Notes: generated from the sequence alone by a model not told the origin. A stretch of DNA of 64,000 nucleotides from Paenibacillus guangzhouensis (GCF_009363075.1 NZ_CP045293.1:5140501-5204500), one strand, 5' to 3'; shown: positions 29,116 to 38,531, numbered from the stretch's first letter. A program made the numbers and translations.

Positions 29116-29250
29116 GTGTACCGCATGTATAATTCTCATGTTTACAGAAACTTATACATTAATGGGCGGCCTTTTTTAGAAAATATAAGAGTTTATTAGG
29201 CTACCGATCAGCGGTTCTTATGTTTCTTCTAACGATAATCAGTTAGGGAC

Positions 29251-29279
29251 TTGCAATTCTATGATTAATAGCATATAAT
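29251..29279 (+). promoter_or_regulatory. Promoter of tRNA-Arg
   Basis: TTGCAA (29251-29256) and TATAAT (29274-29279) have 17 bases between. The mature tRNA begins 20 bases after the -10. Confidence 0.75.
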
Positions 29280-29298
29280 TCTCTTTGCTATCCTTTTT

Positions 29299-29373
29299 GC
29301 GCCCGTGGTCCAATGGATATGACGTAGGCCTCCGGAGCCTGAGATCTAGGTTCGATTCCTAGCGGGCGCGCCA
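29299..29373 (+). tRNA. tRNA-Arg (CCG anticodon)
   Basis: GCGCCCG at the 5' end pairs with CGGGCGC near the 3' end, followed by G and an encoded CCA. The anticodon stem AGGC/GCCT encloses the loop CTCCGGA, anticodon CCG, and GGTTCGATTCC is the T-arm. A tRNA-Arg between cggR and clpP also occurs in B. subtilis. Confidence 0.97.
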
Positions 29374-29389
29374 ACCATACAACAGACAG

Positions 29390-29412
29390 AATCAGCTTCG
29401 GCTGATTTTTTT
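29390..29412 (+). terminator. tRNA-Arg terminator
   Basis: AATCAGC and GCTGATT pair around a TTCG tetraloop, followed by TTTTT. Confidence 0.85.
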
Positions 29413-29422
29413 GTATCATTAG

Positions 29423-29439
29423 TTTGACTATCTTTGACT
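29423..29439 (+). promoter_or_regulatory. CtsR operator of clpP
   Basis: TTTGACT (29423-29429), three bases, then TTTGACT (29433-29439) is the inverse complement of the CtsR heptad direct repeat (RGTCAAA-N3-RGTCAAA). It covers the clpP -35 box, so heat or protein stress that inactivates CtsR should derepress clpP. Confidence 0.85.
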
Positions 29440-29462
29440 TTTGATTGAATTTGGAGTATGAT
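29434..29462 (+). promoter_or_regulatory. clpP promoter
   Basis: TTGACT (29434-29439) and TATGAT (29457-29462) are separated by 17 bases. The -35 is inside the CtsR operator. Confidence 0.75.
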
Positions 29463-29503
29463 TTGATGGAAAGCTAGTCGATGTGAGTAGAGGAGGATTT
29501 TCT

Positions 29504-30085
29504 GTGAGTTACATTCCTATGGTCGTGGAACAGACGAACCGCGGCGAACGTTCATATGACATTTATTCAAGGCTGTTGAAGGATCGTATCATTTTCTTGG
29601 GCACACCCGTCAATGACGTGGTAGCGAATTCGATCATCGCACAAATGCTATTCCTTGCAGCAGAAGATCCAGATAAGGACATCTCGCTGTATATCAATAG
29701 CCCGGGCGGATCGATTACGGCAGGTATGGCGATTTACGATACAATGCAATTCATTAAACCCGATGTATCGACGATTTGCGTCGGTATGGCGGCTTCGATG
29801 GGCGCTTTCTTGCTGACAGCTGGAGCGAAGGGCAAGCGCTTTGCGCTTCCGAACAGTGAAGTGATGATTCACCAACCGTTAGGCGGAGCTGAAGGGCAAG
29901 CGAGTGATATTGAGATTCGCGCGAAACGTATTATCAAAATGCGCGACAATCTGAACAAGATTCTCTCGGATCGCAGCGGTCAGCCGCTCGAGCGTATCGA
30001 GAAGGACACAGACCGCGACTACTTCATGAGTGCATTTGAAGCAGCGGAGTACGGATTGGTCGATAAAGTGCTCGAGAAGCTATAA
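29504..30085 (+). CDS. clpP: ATP-dependent Clp protease proteolytic subunit
   Basis: ClpP forms the tetradecameric serine-protease chamber that degrades proteins delivered by ClpX, ClpC or ClpE. The 193-residue product begins [31 protein letters not shown] holds the catalytic Ser, MIHQPLGG the catalytic His, and [10 protein letters not shown] the catalytic Asp. I chose the GTG at 29504 with AGGAGG seven bases upstream; an earlier GTG at 29483 includes that site. It is monocistronic between its CtsR-controlled promoter and a strong terminator. Confidence 0.97.
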   Translation: MSYIPMVVEQTNRGERSYDIYSRLLKDRIIFLGTPVNDVVANSIIAQMLFLAAEDPDKDISLYINSPGGSITAGMAIYDTMQFIKPDVSTICVGMAASMGAFLLTAGAKGKRFALPNSEVMIHQPLGGAEGQASDIEIRAKRIIKMRDNLNKILSDRSGQPLERIEKDTDRDYFMSAFEAAEYGLVDKVLEKL

Positions 30086-30100
30086 GCAATTAGAACAAAG

Positions 30101-30131
30101 AACCCCCATGCAGCGATCTGCATGGGGGTTT
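30101..30131. terminator. Bidirectional terminator after clpP
   Basis: AACCCCCATGCAG (30101-30113) and CTGCATGGGGGTT (30118-30130) form a perfect 13-bp stem with a CGAT loop. It serves clpP and the converging gene at 30165. Confidence 0.85.
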
Positions 30132-30164
30132 GTCATATATCCAACTATCGTGCGCGGGTAGGCT

Positions 30165-31232
30165 CTAGAAAGGCAGCTTACCATCCAGAGTCGACGATAT
30201 CGAACGGAATGGAATGTAGAATTCTGGGAATCCCGCAGCGTAAGGCGTATATTCATACACCCCGAAATAAATGACAACGCCCTCGTCTTTCACATAGAAT
30301 GCCGTATCCTCGTTAATGCTCTGGAATTTCGCATCGTACATCAGCATCGGTGCAATGTCTTTTTTGATCTTCTCATTAATGACTTGCTTATAATCCGGTA
30401 CAAGCTTGAACAGATCGTCCAGTGTGTAGACTGTGCCTGTATCGATATTGATGGTATAAGACCACTGCTCTGGCATACCATGTGCTCCGCCTGTGTATTC
30501 ATTACTCGAGAACAAGAGGCTGATCACTTGATTCGAATTATACTTGATGTCGTAATTCGACGTATATTCATATTTGAATCCAAGCTCCTCATAGGCGCCT
30601 TTTGAGTTCTCTTTGGCTGTATCAACATATTTCTTGGCTTCCGCAGCAAATAATGTGTTGATCTTTTCCTGCACTTCGGCATTTTTGAGTCCGCTGACTT
30701 GCGGATATTGCACATTGATGATGGCGTCCTTCGTGTTCTCATCAATTTTCTTCGAGGACCAGATCATGTCGTTCTCTTGAATTTTCACCAAATGAACAGA
30801 TTTCGTCTTCGAATCCCACACGGATTGGTAGCCGAAATTATCTGTCAGAAGACTTAGCGCCACATAGTTGTTGCCATTCACAAGAACTCGACCATACGCA
30901 TCCCATAGTTCGTGGCCGTTTACGACCGAATTAACGGCGTATTGTCCCACTTGAATAACGACGTCTTTACCCTTCGCTTTGACATGCATGACTTTCTTCT
31001 TCGCATCATAAGCCCCATCCAGTTTCAGATCCTTCGTAAGGATGTTGAGCGGAATATATGTACTTCCATCATGTACAATTCCTTTGCTAAGCAGCGGTGC
31101 TCCATCCAACGTTATCTGAATGTTTGGCGTTACCACGGATTGCACCGACGCAGCAGCCGATGCATGGGATGTTTGATTTAGAAATACGAGGCACAGAGCA
31201 ACAAGCGTAATCGTTCGCAATACGTTTTTCAT
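30165..31232 (-). CDS. Secreted protein with copper-amine-oxidase-like N-domain and DUF3298
   Basis: This is a 355-residue extracytoplasmic protein. A signal peptide (about 1-25) precedes a copper amine oxidase N-terminal-like domain (about 40-150; ITLDGAPLLSKGIVHDGSTY and WDAYGRVLVNGNNYVALS), which in Paenibacillus is usually a wall-associated module and not an oxidase. A DUF4163/DUF3298 region (about 165-350) contains YTGGAHGMPEQWSYTIN and FYIPFRS, as in RsiV- and PdaC-type proteins. The ATG at 31232 has GGAGG before it. It lies 59 bases after potD on the same strand, with a weak hairpin between; co-transcription is possible. Its function is unknown, perhaps wall or peptidoglycan related. 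Confidence 0.8.
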   Translation of the reverse strand: MKNVLRTITLVALCLVFLNQTSHASAAASVQSVVTPNIQITLDGAPLLSKGIVHDGSTYIPLNILTKDLKLDGAYDAKKKVMHVKAKGKDVVIQVGQYAVNSVVNGHELWDAYGRVLVNGNNYVALSLLTDNFGYQSVWDSKTKSVHLVKIQENDMIWSSKKIDENTKDAIINVQYPQVSGLKNAEVQEKINTLFAAEAKKYVDTAKENSKGAYEELGFKYEYTSNYDIKYNSNQVISLLFSSNEYTGGAHGMPEQWSYTINIDTGTVYTLDDLFKLVPDYKQVINEKIKKDIAPMLMYDAKFQSINEDTAFYVKDEGVVIYFGVYEYTPYAAGFPEFYIPFRSISSTLDGKLPF

Positions 31233-31290
31233 GGGTGAACGCCTCCTCATTGATAGCTAAATCTTATTGATTCATGGATTCGTATGAATC

Positions 31291-32343
31291 TTATTCGCGT
31301 CCGCTCTTGATTTCAGTCCAATAGCGGTCATACGTTTGTAATGTTTTGCTTACATCCATTAACCATTCCGTACGTGCAAATTCTTCGTCACTTAGGTTGA
31401 TCATCTTGTTCGCTTGGTATTCTGGGCTATGGAACGGTTTCGCTTTTTCATTCGGATCACTGTATCCAATGGATTCATAGTTCTTCGCACTCACTTCAGG
31501 ATCGAGCATGAAGTTAATGAATTTCTCTGCTAAATCCTTGTGCTGCGCACCTTTTGGAATCGCATAGTTGTCAGAGAAGATCGTGCTGCCTTCCTTCGGA
31601 ATCACATAAGCGATATCCGGGTTCTGAGCAGCAATATACGCTGCATCGCCGGACCATACCGTGCCGATCCAACCTTCTTCCGCGATTAGCTTCTGCTTAA
31701 TATTGTCCGTATCAAACGCCAAGACGCTTGGAAGCAGTTGTTTAATATCATCTACAGACTTCTTGATCTCATTCTCATTAGTCGAACTGTTCGAGAATCC
31801 GTTCTTCTTGAGACCCATGCCAATCACTTCGCGCATATCATCGAGCAGTAATACTTTATCTTTAAATTCTGGCTTCCAAAGGTCGGACCAGCTTGTAATC
31901 TCGCCCTTCACATACTTTTTGTTGTATGCGATCCCTGTAACACCTGATGTATAGACGATGGAATATTTATTATCTTTGTCGTACGGAAGATTCTTGAAAT
32001 GGCTCGAAATATTGTTCCAATTCGGAATATTGTCTTTATTGAGCGGCTCGAGCAAATCCTGCTGAATCATCGTCGCAACCATATAATCCGAAGGCTGAAT
32101 CACATCATACTTCGATCCGCCGGCCTTCAATTTCGCGAGCAAATCCTCATTATTCGCGAAGACGGCATAATTGACGGTTACGTCGTATTTCTGCTCGAAT
32201 TCCTTAATGACATCCGGATCGAAATTATCAGCCCAGCTATATAAGTTGAGTGTCTCCTTCTGAGAACACCCCGCTGTCACGACAAGCGTCGCAATCATTG
32301 CGCCAGCGAGAACCGTGCTCGCGAACCATTTCATTTTTTTCAA
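31291..32343 (-). CDS. potD: Spermidine/putrescine ABC transporter substrate-binding lipoprotein
   Basis: PotD captures polyamines outside the membrane for the PotABC importer. The 350-residue product has a lipoprotein signal ending VTAGC, then LNLYSWADNFDPDVIKEFEQ, the family's N-terminal strand, and GGSKYDVIQPSDYMV and WSGDAAYIAAQNPDI in the binding fold. The TTG at 32343 has AGGGGT seven bases upstream; the ATG nine bases later would be too far. It is the last of four pot genes, 73 bases after potC. Ligand type (spermidine or putrescine) cannot be told. Confidence 0.93.
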   Translation of the reverse strand: MKKMKWFASTVLAGAMIATLVVTAGCSQKETLNLYSWADNFDPDVIKEFEQKYDVTVNYAVFANNEDLLAKLKAGGSKYDVIQPSDYMVATMIQQDLLEPLNKDNIPNWNNISSHFKNLPYDKDNKYSIVYTSGVTGIAYNKKYVKGEITSWSDLWKPEFKDKVLLLDDMREVIGMGLKKNGFSNSSTNENEIKKSVDDIKQLLPSVLAFDTDNIKQKLIAEEGWIGTVWSGDAAYIAAQNPDIAYVIPKEGSTIFSDNYAIPKGAQHKDLAEKFINFMLDPEVSAKNYESIGYSDPNEKAKPFHSPEYQANKMINLSDEEFARTEWLMDVSKTLQTYDRYWTEIKSGRE

Positions 32344-32416
32344 TCGTATTACCCCTTTCTGCCTTGAAGAATCATAGGAATTATTATGAGAAAACCTCTA
32401 TTACTTGCTGATGTGG

Positions 32417-33220
32417 TTAAAAAGGAAGCGTCGAAGCCTTTTTGCCACGATTCCCTTTATTTTGCAACCATTGCGCAATTAGAATTAATCCAACGCTAAC
32501 AATAATCATAATGGTACATAATGCGTTAATTTCCGGGGAAATTCCGCGTTTGACGAGCCCATAAATATAGATCGGCAATGTCGTCGAGTTCGGGCCTGCT
32601 ACGAAGAAGCTGATCATAAAATCATCAATCGACAACGTAAACGCCATAATCGCACCCGCAAGTACGCCTGGCCAGATCGCAGGCAATGTAATGTAACGAA
32701 ATGTCTGCCATGGTGAAGCGCCCAAATCTTGCGCAGCCTCTTCTAATTGTTTGCCCATTCCTGAAATTCTCGATGCAACAATCACATACACATACGAAAT
32801 GCTGAATGTCACATGCGCAATAATAATCGTCCATTTCCCAAGCGGGAAGTTGAATTGGCTGAAGAGCAAGAGCAGCGATAGACCCATAATAATATCCGGT
32901 ACAACAATCGGTAAATAGAGCATCCCGAGTACCGTCTTGCTCTTACGTACCGCATTGCGAAGCGCAAGAGCCGCTACCGTACCAAGTACCGTCGCAATCA
33001 CCGTCGATGTGAAAGCAATCGTCAAGCTGTTCATTAACGCATCCATAACGTTTCGATTTTGAAATAACGAACCATACCATTTGAACGTAAAGCCTTCCCA
33101 TGTACTGTTAATTCGCGAGTTGTTGAAGGAGAAGATCAGAATCATGAGCACGGGCAAATAGATGAACGCCATCACCAGATAAGCGTGGATCGATAGGAAT
33201 GGATTTGTCTTCTGCTTCAT
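32417..33220 (-). CDS. potC: Polyamine ABC transporter permease PotC
   Basis: PotC is one of two permeases of the polyamine importer. The 267-residue protein has six predicted membrane helices and the cytoplasmic EAA motif EEAAQDLGASPWQTFRYITL, which docks to PotA. FSLSIDDF-type sequence (AFTLSIDDFMISFFV) is typical of PotC. Its start overlaps the potB stop by four bases, showing translational coupling. Confidence 0.95.
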   Translation of the reverse strand: MKQKTNPFLSIHAYLVMAFIYLPVLMILIFSFNNSRINSTWEGFTFKWYGSLFQNRNVMDALMNSLTIAFTSTVIATVLGTVAALALRNAVRKSKTVLGMLYLPIVVPDIIMGLSLLLLFSQFNFPLGKWTIIIAHVTFSISYVYVIVASRISGMGKQLEEAAQDLGASPWQTFRYITLPAIWPGVLAGAIMAFTLSIDDFMISFFVAGPNSTTLPIYIYGLVKRGISPEINALCTIMIIVSVGLILIAQWLQNKGNRGKKASTLPF

Positions 33221-34068
33221 GCTCGTCCCTCCTTCGATCGTTCATGGCGTGAGCGGAGTGCCATATTGAATAAATAGATCAGCACCAAGGATGTGATCGC
33301 GAAAATAACCGATAATGCTGCACCGAACGGCCAATCCCTCGCCCCGAGGAACTGGGTCTGAATAATATTGCTTAACATCGTCGATTTGGAACCGCCGAGG
33401 ATATCTGTAACCACATACATCCCCGCAGTAGACACGAATACAAGCACCGAACCGGTCATCATGCCGGATTTGGTCTGTGGTAATGTAATATGCAAGAAGG
33501 CTCGCCACCTCGAAGCACCAAGATCACTAGCCGCCTCCAGCAGCTTGCGATCCATTTGCTCAAGCGATACATAGATCGGCAGCACCATGTACGGAATGAA
33601 CGTATAGACCATCCCGAGCAGCACGGCGCCTTTTGTATAGAGCATCTTCAAAGGTTCATCAATAACACCGATATCCATTAAGAAAGAATTGACAACACCC
33701 TGAGAACGCAGCAATAGGACCCATGCATAGGTCCGAATCAGAAAATTTATCCAGAATGGCACTGTAATGAACAACAGCCATATTTTTTGCCTTGTCGGTC
33801 CTGCATTTGCAATGTAGTATGCAAGCGGATAGCTAATCAAGACGCAAATCAATGTCGTAAGAACTGATAACGAGATGGTATCCCAGTAGATACCCATATA
33901 CAGGGAGTCGAAAAACCTTGCATAATTATCCAAGCTGAATTGAATCACTAAATTCCCAAATTCATCGCGTCCGAGAAAAGAAATGACGACCACAATCGCC
34001 ATCGGCAAAATCAAAAACAAACTTAGCCAAAGGACTATCGGGGAGATCAACCATTTCGTATTTTTCAT
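33217..34068 (-). CDS. potB: Polyamine ABC transporter permease PotB
   Basis: PotB is the first permease of the importer. The 283-residue product has six predicted membrane helices, YIANAGPTRQKIWLLFITVP and FLIRTYAWVLLL typical of PotB, and an EAA motif (LLEAASDLGASRWRAFLHI). Its start overlaps potA by four bases and its stop overlaps potC by four. Order potA-B-C-D is the usual one. Confidence 0.95.
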   Translation of the reverse strand: MKNTKWLISPIVLWLSLFLILPMAIVVVISFLGRDEFGNLVIQFSLDNYARFFDSLYMGIYWDTISLSVLTTLICVLISYPLAYYIANAGPTRQKIWLLFITVPFWINFLIRTYAWVLLLRSQGVVNSFLMDIGVIDEPLKMLYTKGAVLLGMVYTFIPYMVLPIYVSLEQMDRKLLEAASDLGASRWRAFLHITLPQTKSGMMTGSVLVFVSTAGMYVVTDILGGSKSTMLSNIIQTQFLGARDWPFGAALSVIFAITSLVLIYLFNMALRSRHERSKEGRA

Positions 34069-35036
34069 AACCCGATATTCACCTCATCCGCATCAAGCCA
34101 ATCCACGCCGATATGCTGGCCAATTTGCCATTCATCTTCGTCCGTGAAATCAAGACAGATCGATACGGTCGTCTGTTCATCATCCAGATGAACGATCAAT
34201 TTGTGTACATTGCCTAAGTATACAATATCTTGAATAATGCCTTTACGTTTGGATGTCTGCTCCAAATCCTGAACTGCCTTTAACTTCTCAGGACGAATCG
34301 CGAACATCCGATCTGCTTCATGGAAGACATTGTTCTCTCCAATAAAGGTCGCAGCGAATAACGTCTTCGGGCGGTTATAGATTTCCTTCGGTGAGCCGAT
34401 CTGCTCAATCTTACCGTTATTCATAATGACGATGCGGTCACTCATCATCATCGCTTCTTCTTGATCATGCGTTACATAGACGAACGTAATCCCAAGGCTG
34501 CGCTGCAATTGCTTCAGCTCAGCTTGTAAGTTCTTACGTAATTGTAAGTCCAGTGCGCCAAGCGGCTCGTCCAGCAAAAGAACACGAGGTTTGTTCGCAA
34601 TCGCGCGCGCAATCGCAACCCGCTGTTGTTGACCACCGGACAATTGATGCGGATAACGCTTCGCAAGGGGAGTCAACTGTGTTAATCGAATCGCTTCAGC
34701 AATCCGTTCCTTCTGTTCGGCAGCATCAATCTTCTTCATTTTGAGACCAAATTGAATGTTCTGCTCAACCGTCATATGCGGGAACAAGGCATAGTGCTGA
34801 AACACGAGGTTCAAATCCCGCTTATTGGGCGGCAGCTCTGTTACATCCTTGCCATCGAGAAAAATTTCACCTACTGTGGGTTGCTCGAACCCTGCGATCA
34901 TCCGTAAAATCGTCGTCTTTCCGCATCCGCTCGGCCCGAGCAGTGTCAAAAATTCGCCCTCGCCAATGGTGAGGGATAGAGGGTGTACGACGGTCTGTCC
35001 GGCGAAGTGTTTTTCTATATTCGTGAGTTGTATCAT
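34065..35036 (-). CDS. potA: Polyamine ABC transporter ATPase PotA
   Basis: PotA powers polyamine uptake. The 323-residue product has Walker A GPSGCGKTT, Q-loop QHYALFPHM, signature LSGGQQQRVA, Walker B VLLLDEPLGALD, and the H-loop THDQEEA, followed by a C-terminal TOBE-type regulatory domain. I chose the ATG at 35036 with AGGGGT eight bases upstream; an earlier ATG lies within that site. It heads the potABCD unit. The 55-nt palindromic element at 35072-35126 lies just upstream. Confidence 0.95.
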   Translation of the reverse strand: MIQLTNIEKHFAGQTVVHPLSLTIGEGEFLTLLGPSGCGKTTILRMIAGFEQPTVGEIFLDGKDVTELPPNKRDLNLVFQHYALFPHMTVEQNIQFGLKMKKIDAAEQKERIAEAIRLTQLTPLAKRYPHQLSGGQQQRVAIARAIANKPRVLLLDEPLGALDLQLRKNLQAELKQLQRSLGITFVYVTHDQEEAMMMSDRIVIMNNGKIEQIGSPKEIYNRPKTLFAATFIGENNVFHEADRMFAIRPEKLKAVQDLEQTSKRKGIIQDIVYLGNVHKLIVHLDDEQTTVSICLDFTDEDEWQIGQHIGVDWLDADEVNIGL

Positions 35037-35071
35037 CGGCATCAACCCCTTACTCTTATATTTCAAAATAA

Positions 35072-35126
35072 CCCCACAAAGTGATGTGTGGCCTTGTTAG
35101 CGATTCAGGTACTTTGCGGGGACCCC
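35072..35126. repeat. 55-nt palindromic element, copy 2
   Basis: CCCCACAAAGTGATG at the left and GTACTTTGCGGGGACCCC at the right pair over about 12 bases. The ends and internal CGATT match copy 1 at 15862-15917. It lies in the potA leader, where the hairpin could also affect transcription. Confidence 0.7.
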
Positions 35127-35144
35127 GAGACACTGTATTTCAAG

Positions 35145-35177
35145 AAAAAGAAAGCCATATCCATTGGTATGGCTTTC
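35145..35177 (-). terminator. Terminator after the SIMPL-domain gene
   Basis: GAAAGCCATA and TATGGCTTTC form a perfect 10-bp stem with an eight-base loop, followed by TTTTTC on the minus strand. It is about 100 bases past the stop at 35279. Confidence 0.75.
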
Positions 35178-35278
35178 ATCGACAAGTCCTTGTTTACAAA
35201 GCATCTTCACTATACCTTGTTTTGTCCGATGATACAACTATTTTCTCGTTAATTCGCTAATAAATACATGAAACTTTC

Positions 35279-36052
35279 TTATTTTATTTCATAGACGACA
35301 GTAACATTGGATTTAATGGAAATTTGACCCGATTGGATCGATGTATCCGCTGCGGCGGACTCCATTTTTGCTGTGGCATAGACTTGATTCGTGAAGATTG
35401 GATAGACATCTGCACTAGACTCCGACACCGTGATCACCGAGACAATCTGCTGCTTCGCTGCGGATGCAATGGCTTTCGCTTTGACTTCGGCATTCTTCAT
35501 CGCTTTCTCTAACACTTGTGTCTCATACATTTCCGGATGCTCCGTATCAAAGCGTACACCTTGAACCTGATTCACGCCTGCTTCCGATGCTGCATCCATC
35601 AGATCGCCGAGCCCATCCAGATCACGATAAGTAACTTGCACTGTATGCGTCGTGGAGTAGCCCGTTAACTTCGGCCCTGTCTTCTCATTATAGCTATACT
35701 CTGGATTCACATAGAATCCAACCGTCTGTACATCTTCTGTTTTGACCTTGGAATTGGTAAGTGCTTGTTTCAATTTGGCGAACTTCGCTGCGTTAGCTTT
35801 TTGAGATTCCTTCGCTGTTGCCGCCTTGGTCTCGATTCCGAACGTTACATACGCCACATCCGGCGTTACAGTAATTTCACCCTTACCCGTAACATTGATT
35901 GTGTGGACGACACTTTGGCTCTGAGCTGCCGGCGCTTCAGCCGCATACGTGTTCGATACCGGAGCCGCCCATGCGAATGCGACGAGCAGCGCAGTTGCTG
36001 CGATTAACCCTAATTTTTTGGCTCTATTGATCGTTTTAACATCCTGTTTCAT
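35279..36052 (-). CDS. SIMPL domain (DUF541) secreted protein
   Basis: This is a 257-residue extracytoplasmic protein. The signal peptide covers about residues 1-38 (LIAATALLVAFAWAAPVSNTYAAEA). The SIMPL domain follows with INVTGKGEITVTPDVAYVTFG, VQTVGFYVNPEYSYNEKTG and GYSTTHTVQVTYRDLDGLG. The family includes periplasmic proteins such as YggE; its biochemical role is unclear. The ATG at 36052 has GGGAGG eight bases upstream; an earlier ATG at 36082 lacks one. It is a single-gene unit between potA and the whiA cluster. Confidence 0.88.
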   Translation of the reverse strand: MKQDVKTINRAKKLGLIAATALLVAFAWAAPVSNTYAAEAPAAQSQSVVHTINVTGKGEITVTPDVAYVTFGIETKAATAKESQKANAAKFAKLKQALTNSKVKTEDVQTVGFYVNPEYSYNEKTGPKLTGYSTTHTVQVTYRDLDGLGDLMDAASEAGVNQVQGVRFDTEHPEMYETQVLEKAMKNAEVKAKAIASAAKQQIVSVITVSESSADVYPIFTNQVYATAKMESAAADTSIQSGQISIKSNVTVVYEIK

Positions 36053-36189
36053 GTAAAAAGCCTCCCTATTATTATTCTTCACTTGGTTCTACCTACATAG
36101 ACGGTGCAATTTACCAAATGTTACAGCGAAAATAATAAATTCCCGGGCAAGCTTCATATATATTTTGTGGCAGTTCCCTGATACAACAA

Positions 36190-36214
36190 AAAGCCCCTGT
36201 TTCCAGGGGCCTTT
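36190..36214 (-). terminator. Terminator after the HPr-like gene
   Basis: AGCCCCTG and CAGGGGCC pair around TTTC; TTTTTG follows on the minus strand. It closes the rapZ-yvcK-whiA-HPr cluster. Confidence 0.85.
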
Positions 36215-36230
36215 GTATGTACATCATTCA

Positions 36231-36500
36231 TTATTGATTTTCAAGTTCTTCCTTACTAACCAATTGAACCAATGCAGAAATAGCTTGCTCAGCGTCCGAA
36301 CCTTCCGCACTTATATATATTTCAGTTCCCGAGCTGATCGCCAAGCTCATTATTCCCATGATACTTTTCGCATTAACTTTCTTCTCGTCTTTCTCCACGA
36401 AAATCTCTGACGAATATTTATTCGCTTCTTGAACGAACAACGCTGCCGGTCTAGCATGGAGACCCGTTTTTAACCGCACAACTACCGGGTGCTTTGTCAT
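36231..36500 (-). CDS. HPr family phosphocarrier protein at the crh locus
   Basis: This is an 89-residue HPr-fold protein. HPr carries phosphate from enzyme I to sugar permeases via His15 and is a CcpA co-regulator when HprK phosphorylates Ser46; Crh, its paralogue at this locus in B. subtilis, keeps Ser46 but has Gln15. Here both His15 (LKTGLHARPAALF) and Ser46 (NAKSIMGIMSL) are present. Gene order rapZ-yvcK-whiA-this gene is that of crh. So it is a crh orthologue by position with an intact PTS histidine, or the sole HPr of this strain. Two TATAAT-like boxes at 36569-36582 may give it its own promoter. Confidence 0.9.
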   Translation of the reverse strand: MTKHPVVVRLKTGLHARPAALFVQEANKYSSEIFVEKDEKKVNAKSIMGIMSLAISSGTEIYISAEGSDAEQAISALVQLVSKEELENQ

Positions 36501-36609
36501 GGAAAAATTACCCCCTATTACTTATTCGATCTGGCGATTATCCTAATAAATTATTAGTCTTTTACAACATTATACCATTATAACATGAACAGCACTAGGA
36601 AAAAAAGTT

Positions 36610-37539
36610 TTACCCATTCCTAATTTTTTCCGCCAATTCGTCGATCTTACGCAGTCTGTGGTTCACCCCAGACTTGCTCACCGACCCCTTCAGCAGTTCG
36701 CCGACTTCTTTCAAGTTAATATCCGGATGAGCCAGACGCACCTCCGCCACTTCCCGAAGTTTGTCCGGAAGACTCTCAAGACCCACTTCTTTTTGGAGCA
36801 GCTTAATGTTGTCGATCTGACGCACCGCGGCACCGATGGTTTTGTTCAGATTCGCTGTCTCACAGTTCACGATCCGATTCACCGAGTTACGCATATCGCG
36901 CATAATGCGCACATCCTCGAACTTGAAGAGTGCTTGATGCGCGCCAATCATGCTGAGCAAATCAATAATCTTCTCGCCTTCTTTGATGTAGAAAATAAAG
37001 CCCTTCTTCCGCTCGATGCAACGAGCATTCAGACCGAACTCATTCGCAAGATCAACGAGCGCTTGACAATGCTCTTCATACATCGAAGCAATTTCAAGAT
37101 GATAAGACGAACCTTCTGGGTTATTCACCGAGCCCCCCGCCATGAAGGCACCGCGCAAATAAGCCCGCTTACAACAGTTATTTGCAATAATCTGCTTATC
37201 AATACCGTCCGTAAAAATGAATCCTTCAGAAACAATATGCAAGTCTTTCAATATTTCCTGAACCTGCGTTGGAATTCGTACGATATAGACGTTATTTTTC
37301 TTTAATCGCATTTTTTTCCGGACGAGCAGCTCCGTGTGCACGTCATAGTATTTCTTAATTAAAGAATAAATACGTCTTGCGATCGCCGCATTCTCCGTAG
37401 ATATATCTAGAATGACCTTACGATTCGATAATTGCACGGAACCGTTCATTCGCAGAAGTGCTGACAACTCCGCTCGCTCGCAGCACGTATCCGCTTCAAC
37501 CTGGGTTAATTCTTTTTTGGTCTGTGCCGCAAAAGACAA
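36610..37539 (-). CDS. whiA: WhiA-family regulator
   Basis: WhiA is a DNA-binding protein with a homing-endonuclease-like (LAGLIDADG) fold and an HTH; in B. subtilis it affects cell division and chromosome segregation. The 309 residues begin [34 protein letters not shown] is the LAGLIDADG-like block, and [23 protein letters not shown] the C-terminal HTH. I chose the TTG at 37539 with AAAGAGGTG about seven bases upstream; an ATG at 37566 would add nine non-family residues. It starts five bases after the yvcK stop. Confidence 0.95.
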   Translation of the reverse strand: MSFAAQTKKELTQVEADTCCERAELSALLRMNGSVQLSNRKVILDISTENAAIARRIYSLIKKYYDVHTELLVRKKMRLKKNNVYIVRIPTQVQEILKDLHIVSEGFIFTDGIDKQIIANNCCKRAYLRGAFMAGGSVNNPEGSSYHLEIASMYEEHCQALVDLANEFGLNARCIERKKGFIFYIKEGEKIIDLLSMIGAHQALFKFEDVRIMRDMRNSVNRIVNCETANLNKTIGAAVRQIDNIKLLQKEVGLESLPDKLREVAEVRLAHPDINLKEVGELLKGSVSKSGVNHRLRKIDELAEKIRNG

Positions 37540-37544
37540 GCGAC

Positions 37545-38531
37545 TCACCTCTTTCGTAACATCCAATTTTTGACGAGCTGATAAATATGATGACTTAGTT
37601 TATCCGCATCATGGCGCAAATACGTCCGGAATAGTACAAGTCGATCAGCGATGACCTTGTAGCCCCGGTTCGTCACAGCTTCCAAATCCAAATGAACCGC
37701 TGTGGCGCCTTTCTCCGCGTATTTATCTTGAACCTGTGCCGGAATCTCACCGTCGTTCACAATGACATAATCGAAGATATGATGCCCAATATGGTCATAC
37801 ACCGCATCCAAGTGATCGCTTACGGTATAGTTATCCGTCTCTCCTGGCTGCGTCATGACGTTGCAGACGAAAATTTTGACTGCACAGGAATCGACAACCG
37901 CTTGGGCTAGTTCAGGCACGAGTAAATTCGGTATGATGCTCGTATAGAGACTGCCTGGTCCGATCAGAATCGCATCCGCTTGTCGCAGCGCCTCGACGGC
38001 TTCTGCAAGTGGCTGCACATTCGACGGTTCCAAGAAGACGCGTTTGATCCTTTTCCCAGCTGTCGGAATGGTCGATTCCCCCGTCACAACGGTACCGTCT
38101 TCCATCTCCGCATGTAGAATAACCGCCTGGTTCGCAGCAGGAAGCACGCGCCCCCGCACAGCCAACACCCGGCTTAGCTCACGAATTCCGGTAACGAAAT
38201 CCCCAGAAATATCTGTCATAGCTGCTAATATCAAATTACCCAAACTATGCCCGGCTAAACCTGATCCCGAACTAAATCGGTATTGCAGCATATCGGACAA
38301 GAGCGGTTCGACGTCCGCAAGCGCGCCAAGCACGTTGCGAATATCGCCTGGAGGCGGCATATGCAGCTCATTCCGCAAGATCCCTGAACTGCCGCCGTCA
38401 TCCGCAACCGTCACGATCGCTGTAATATCTAAAGGCTTCTCCTTCAGCCCACGCAGCATGACAGACAATCCGGTTCCTCCGCCCATAACGACAATTCGCG
38501 GACGCTGCACTGCTTCAAACTCTAGGCTCAT
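37545..38531 (-). CDS. yvcK: Gluconeogenesis factor YvcK
   Basis: YvcK binds UDP-sugars and is needed for growth and shape on gluconeogenic carbon sources. The 328-residue product has [32 protein letters not shown] and [11 protein letters not shown], the Rossmann-like CofD/UPF0052 motifs, and [23 protein letters not shown] lies six bases before the ATG. It sits in the rapZ-yvcK-whiA-HPr cluster, 32 bases after rapZ. Confidence 0.95.
   Translation of the reverse strand: MSLEFEAVQRPRIVVMGGGTGLSVMLRGLKEKPLDITAIVTVADDGGSSGILRNELHMPPPGDIRNVLGALADVEPLLSDMLQYRFSSGSGLAGHSLGNLILAAMTDISGDFVTGIRELSRVLAVRGRVLPAANQAVILHAEMEDGTVVTGESTIPTAGKRIKRVFLEPSNVQPLAEAVEALRQADAILIGPGSLYTSIIPNLLVPELAQAVVDSCAVKIFVCNVMTQPGETDNYTVSDHLDAVYDHIGHHIFDYVIVNDGEIPAQVQDKYAEKGATAVHLDLEAVTNRGYKVIADRLVLFRTYLRHDADKLSHHIYQLVKNWMLRKR

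Noticed and set aside
29020-29139. Longer CggR start at 29139
   Set aside because: It would place coding sequence over the promoter and operator and add 40 residues absent from the family.
31266-31289. Inverted repeat GATTCAT...ATGAATC after potD
   Set aside because: Seven-base arms with no T-run; too weak to call a terminator.
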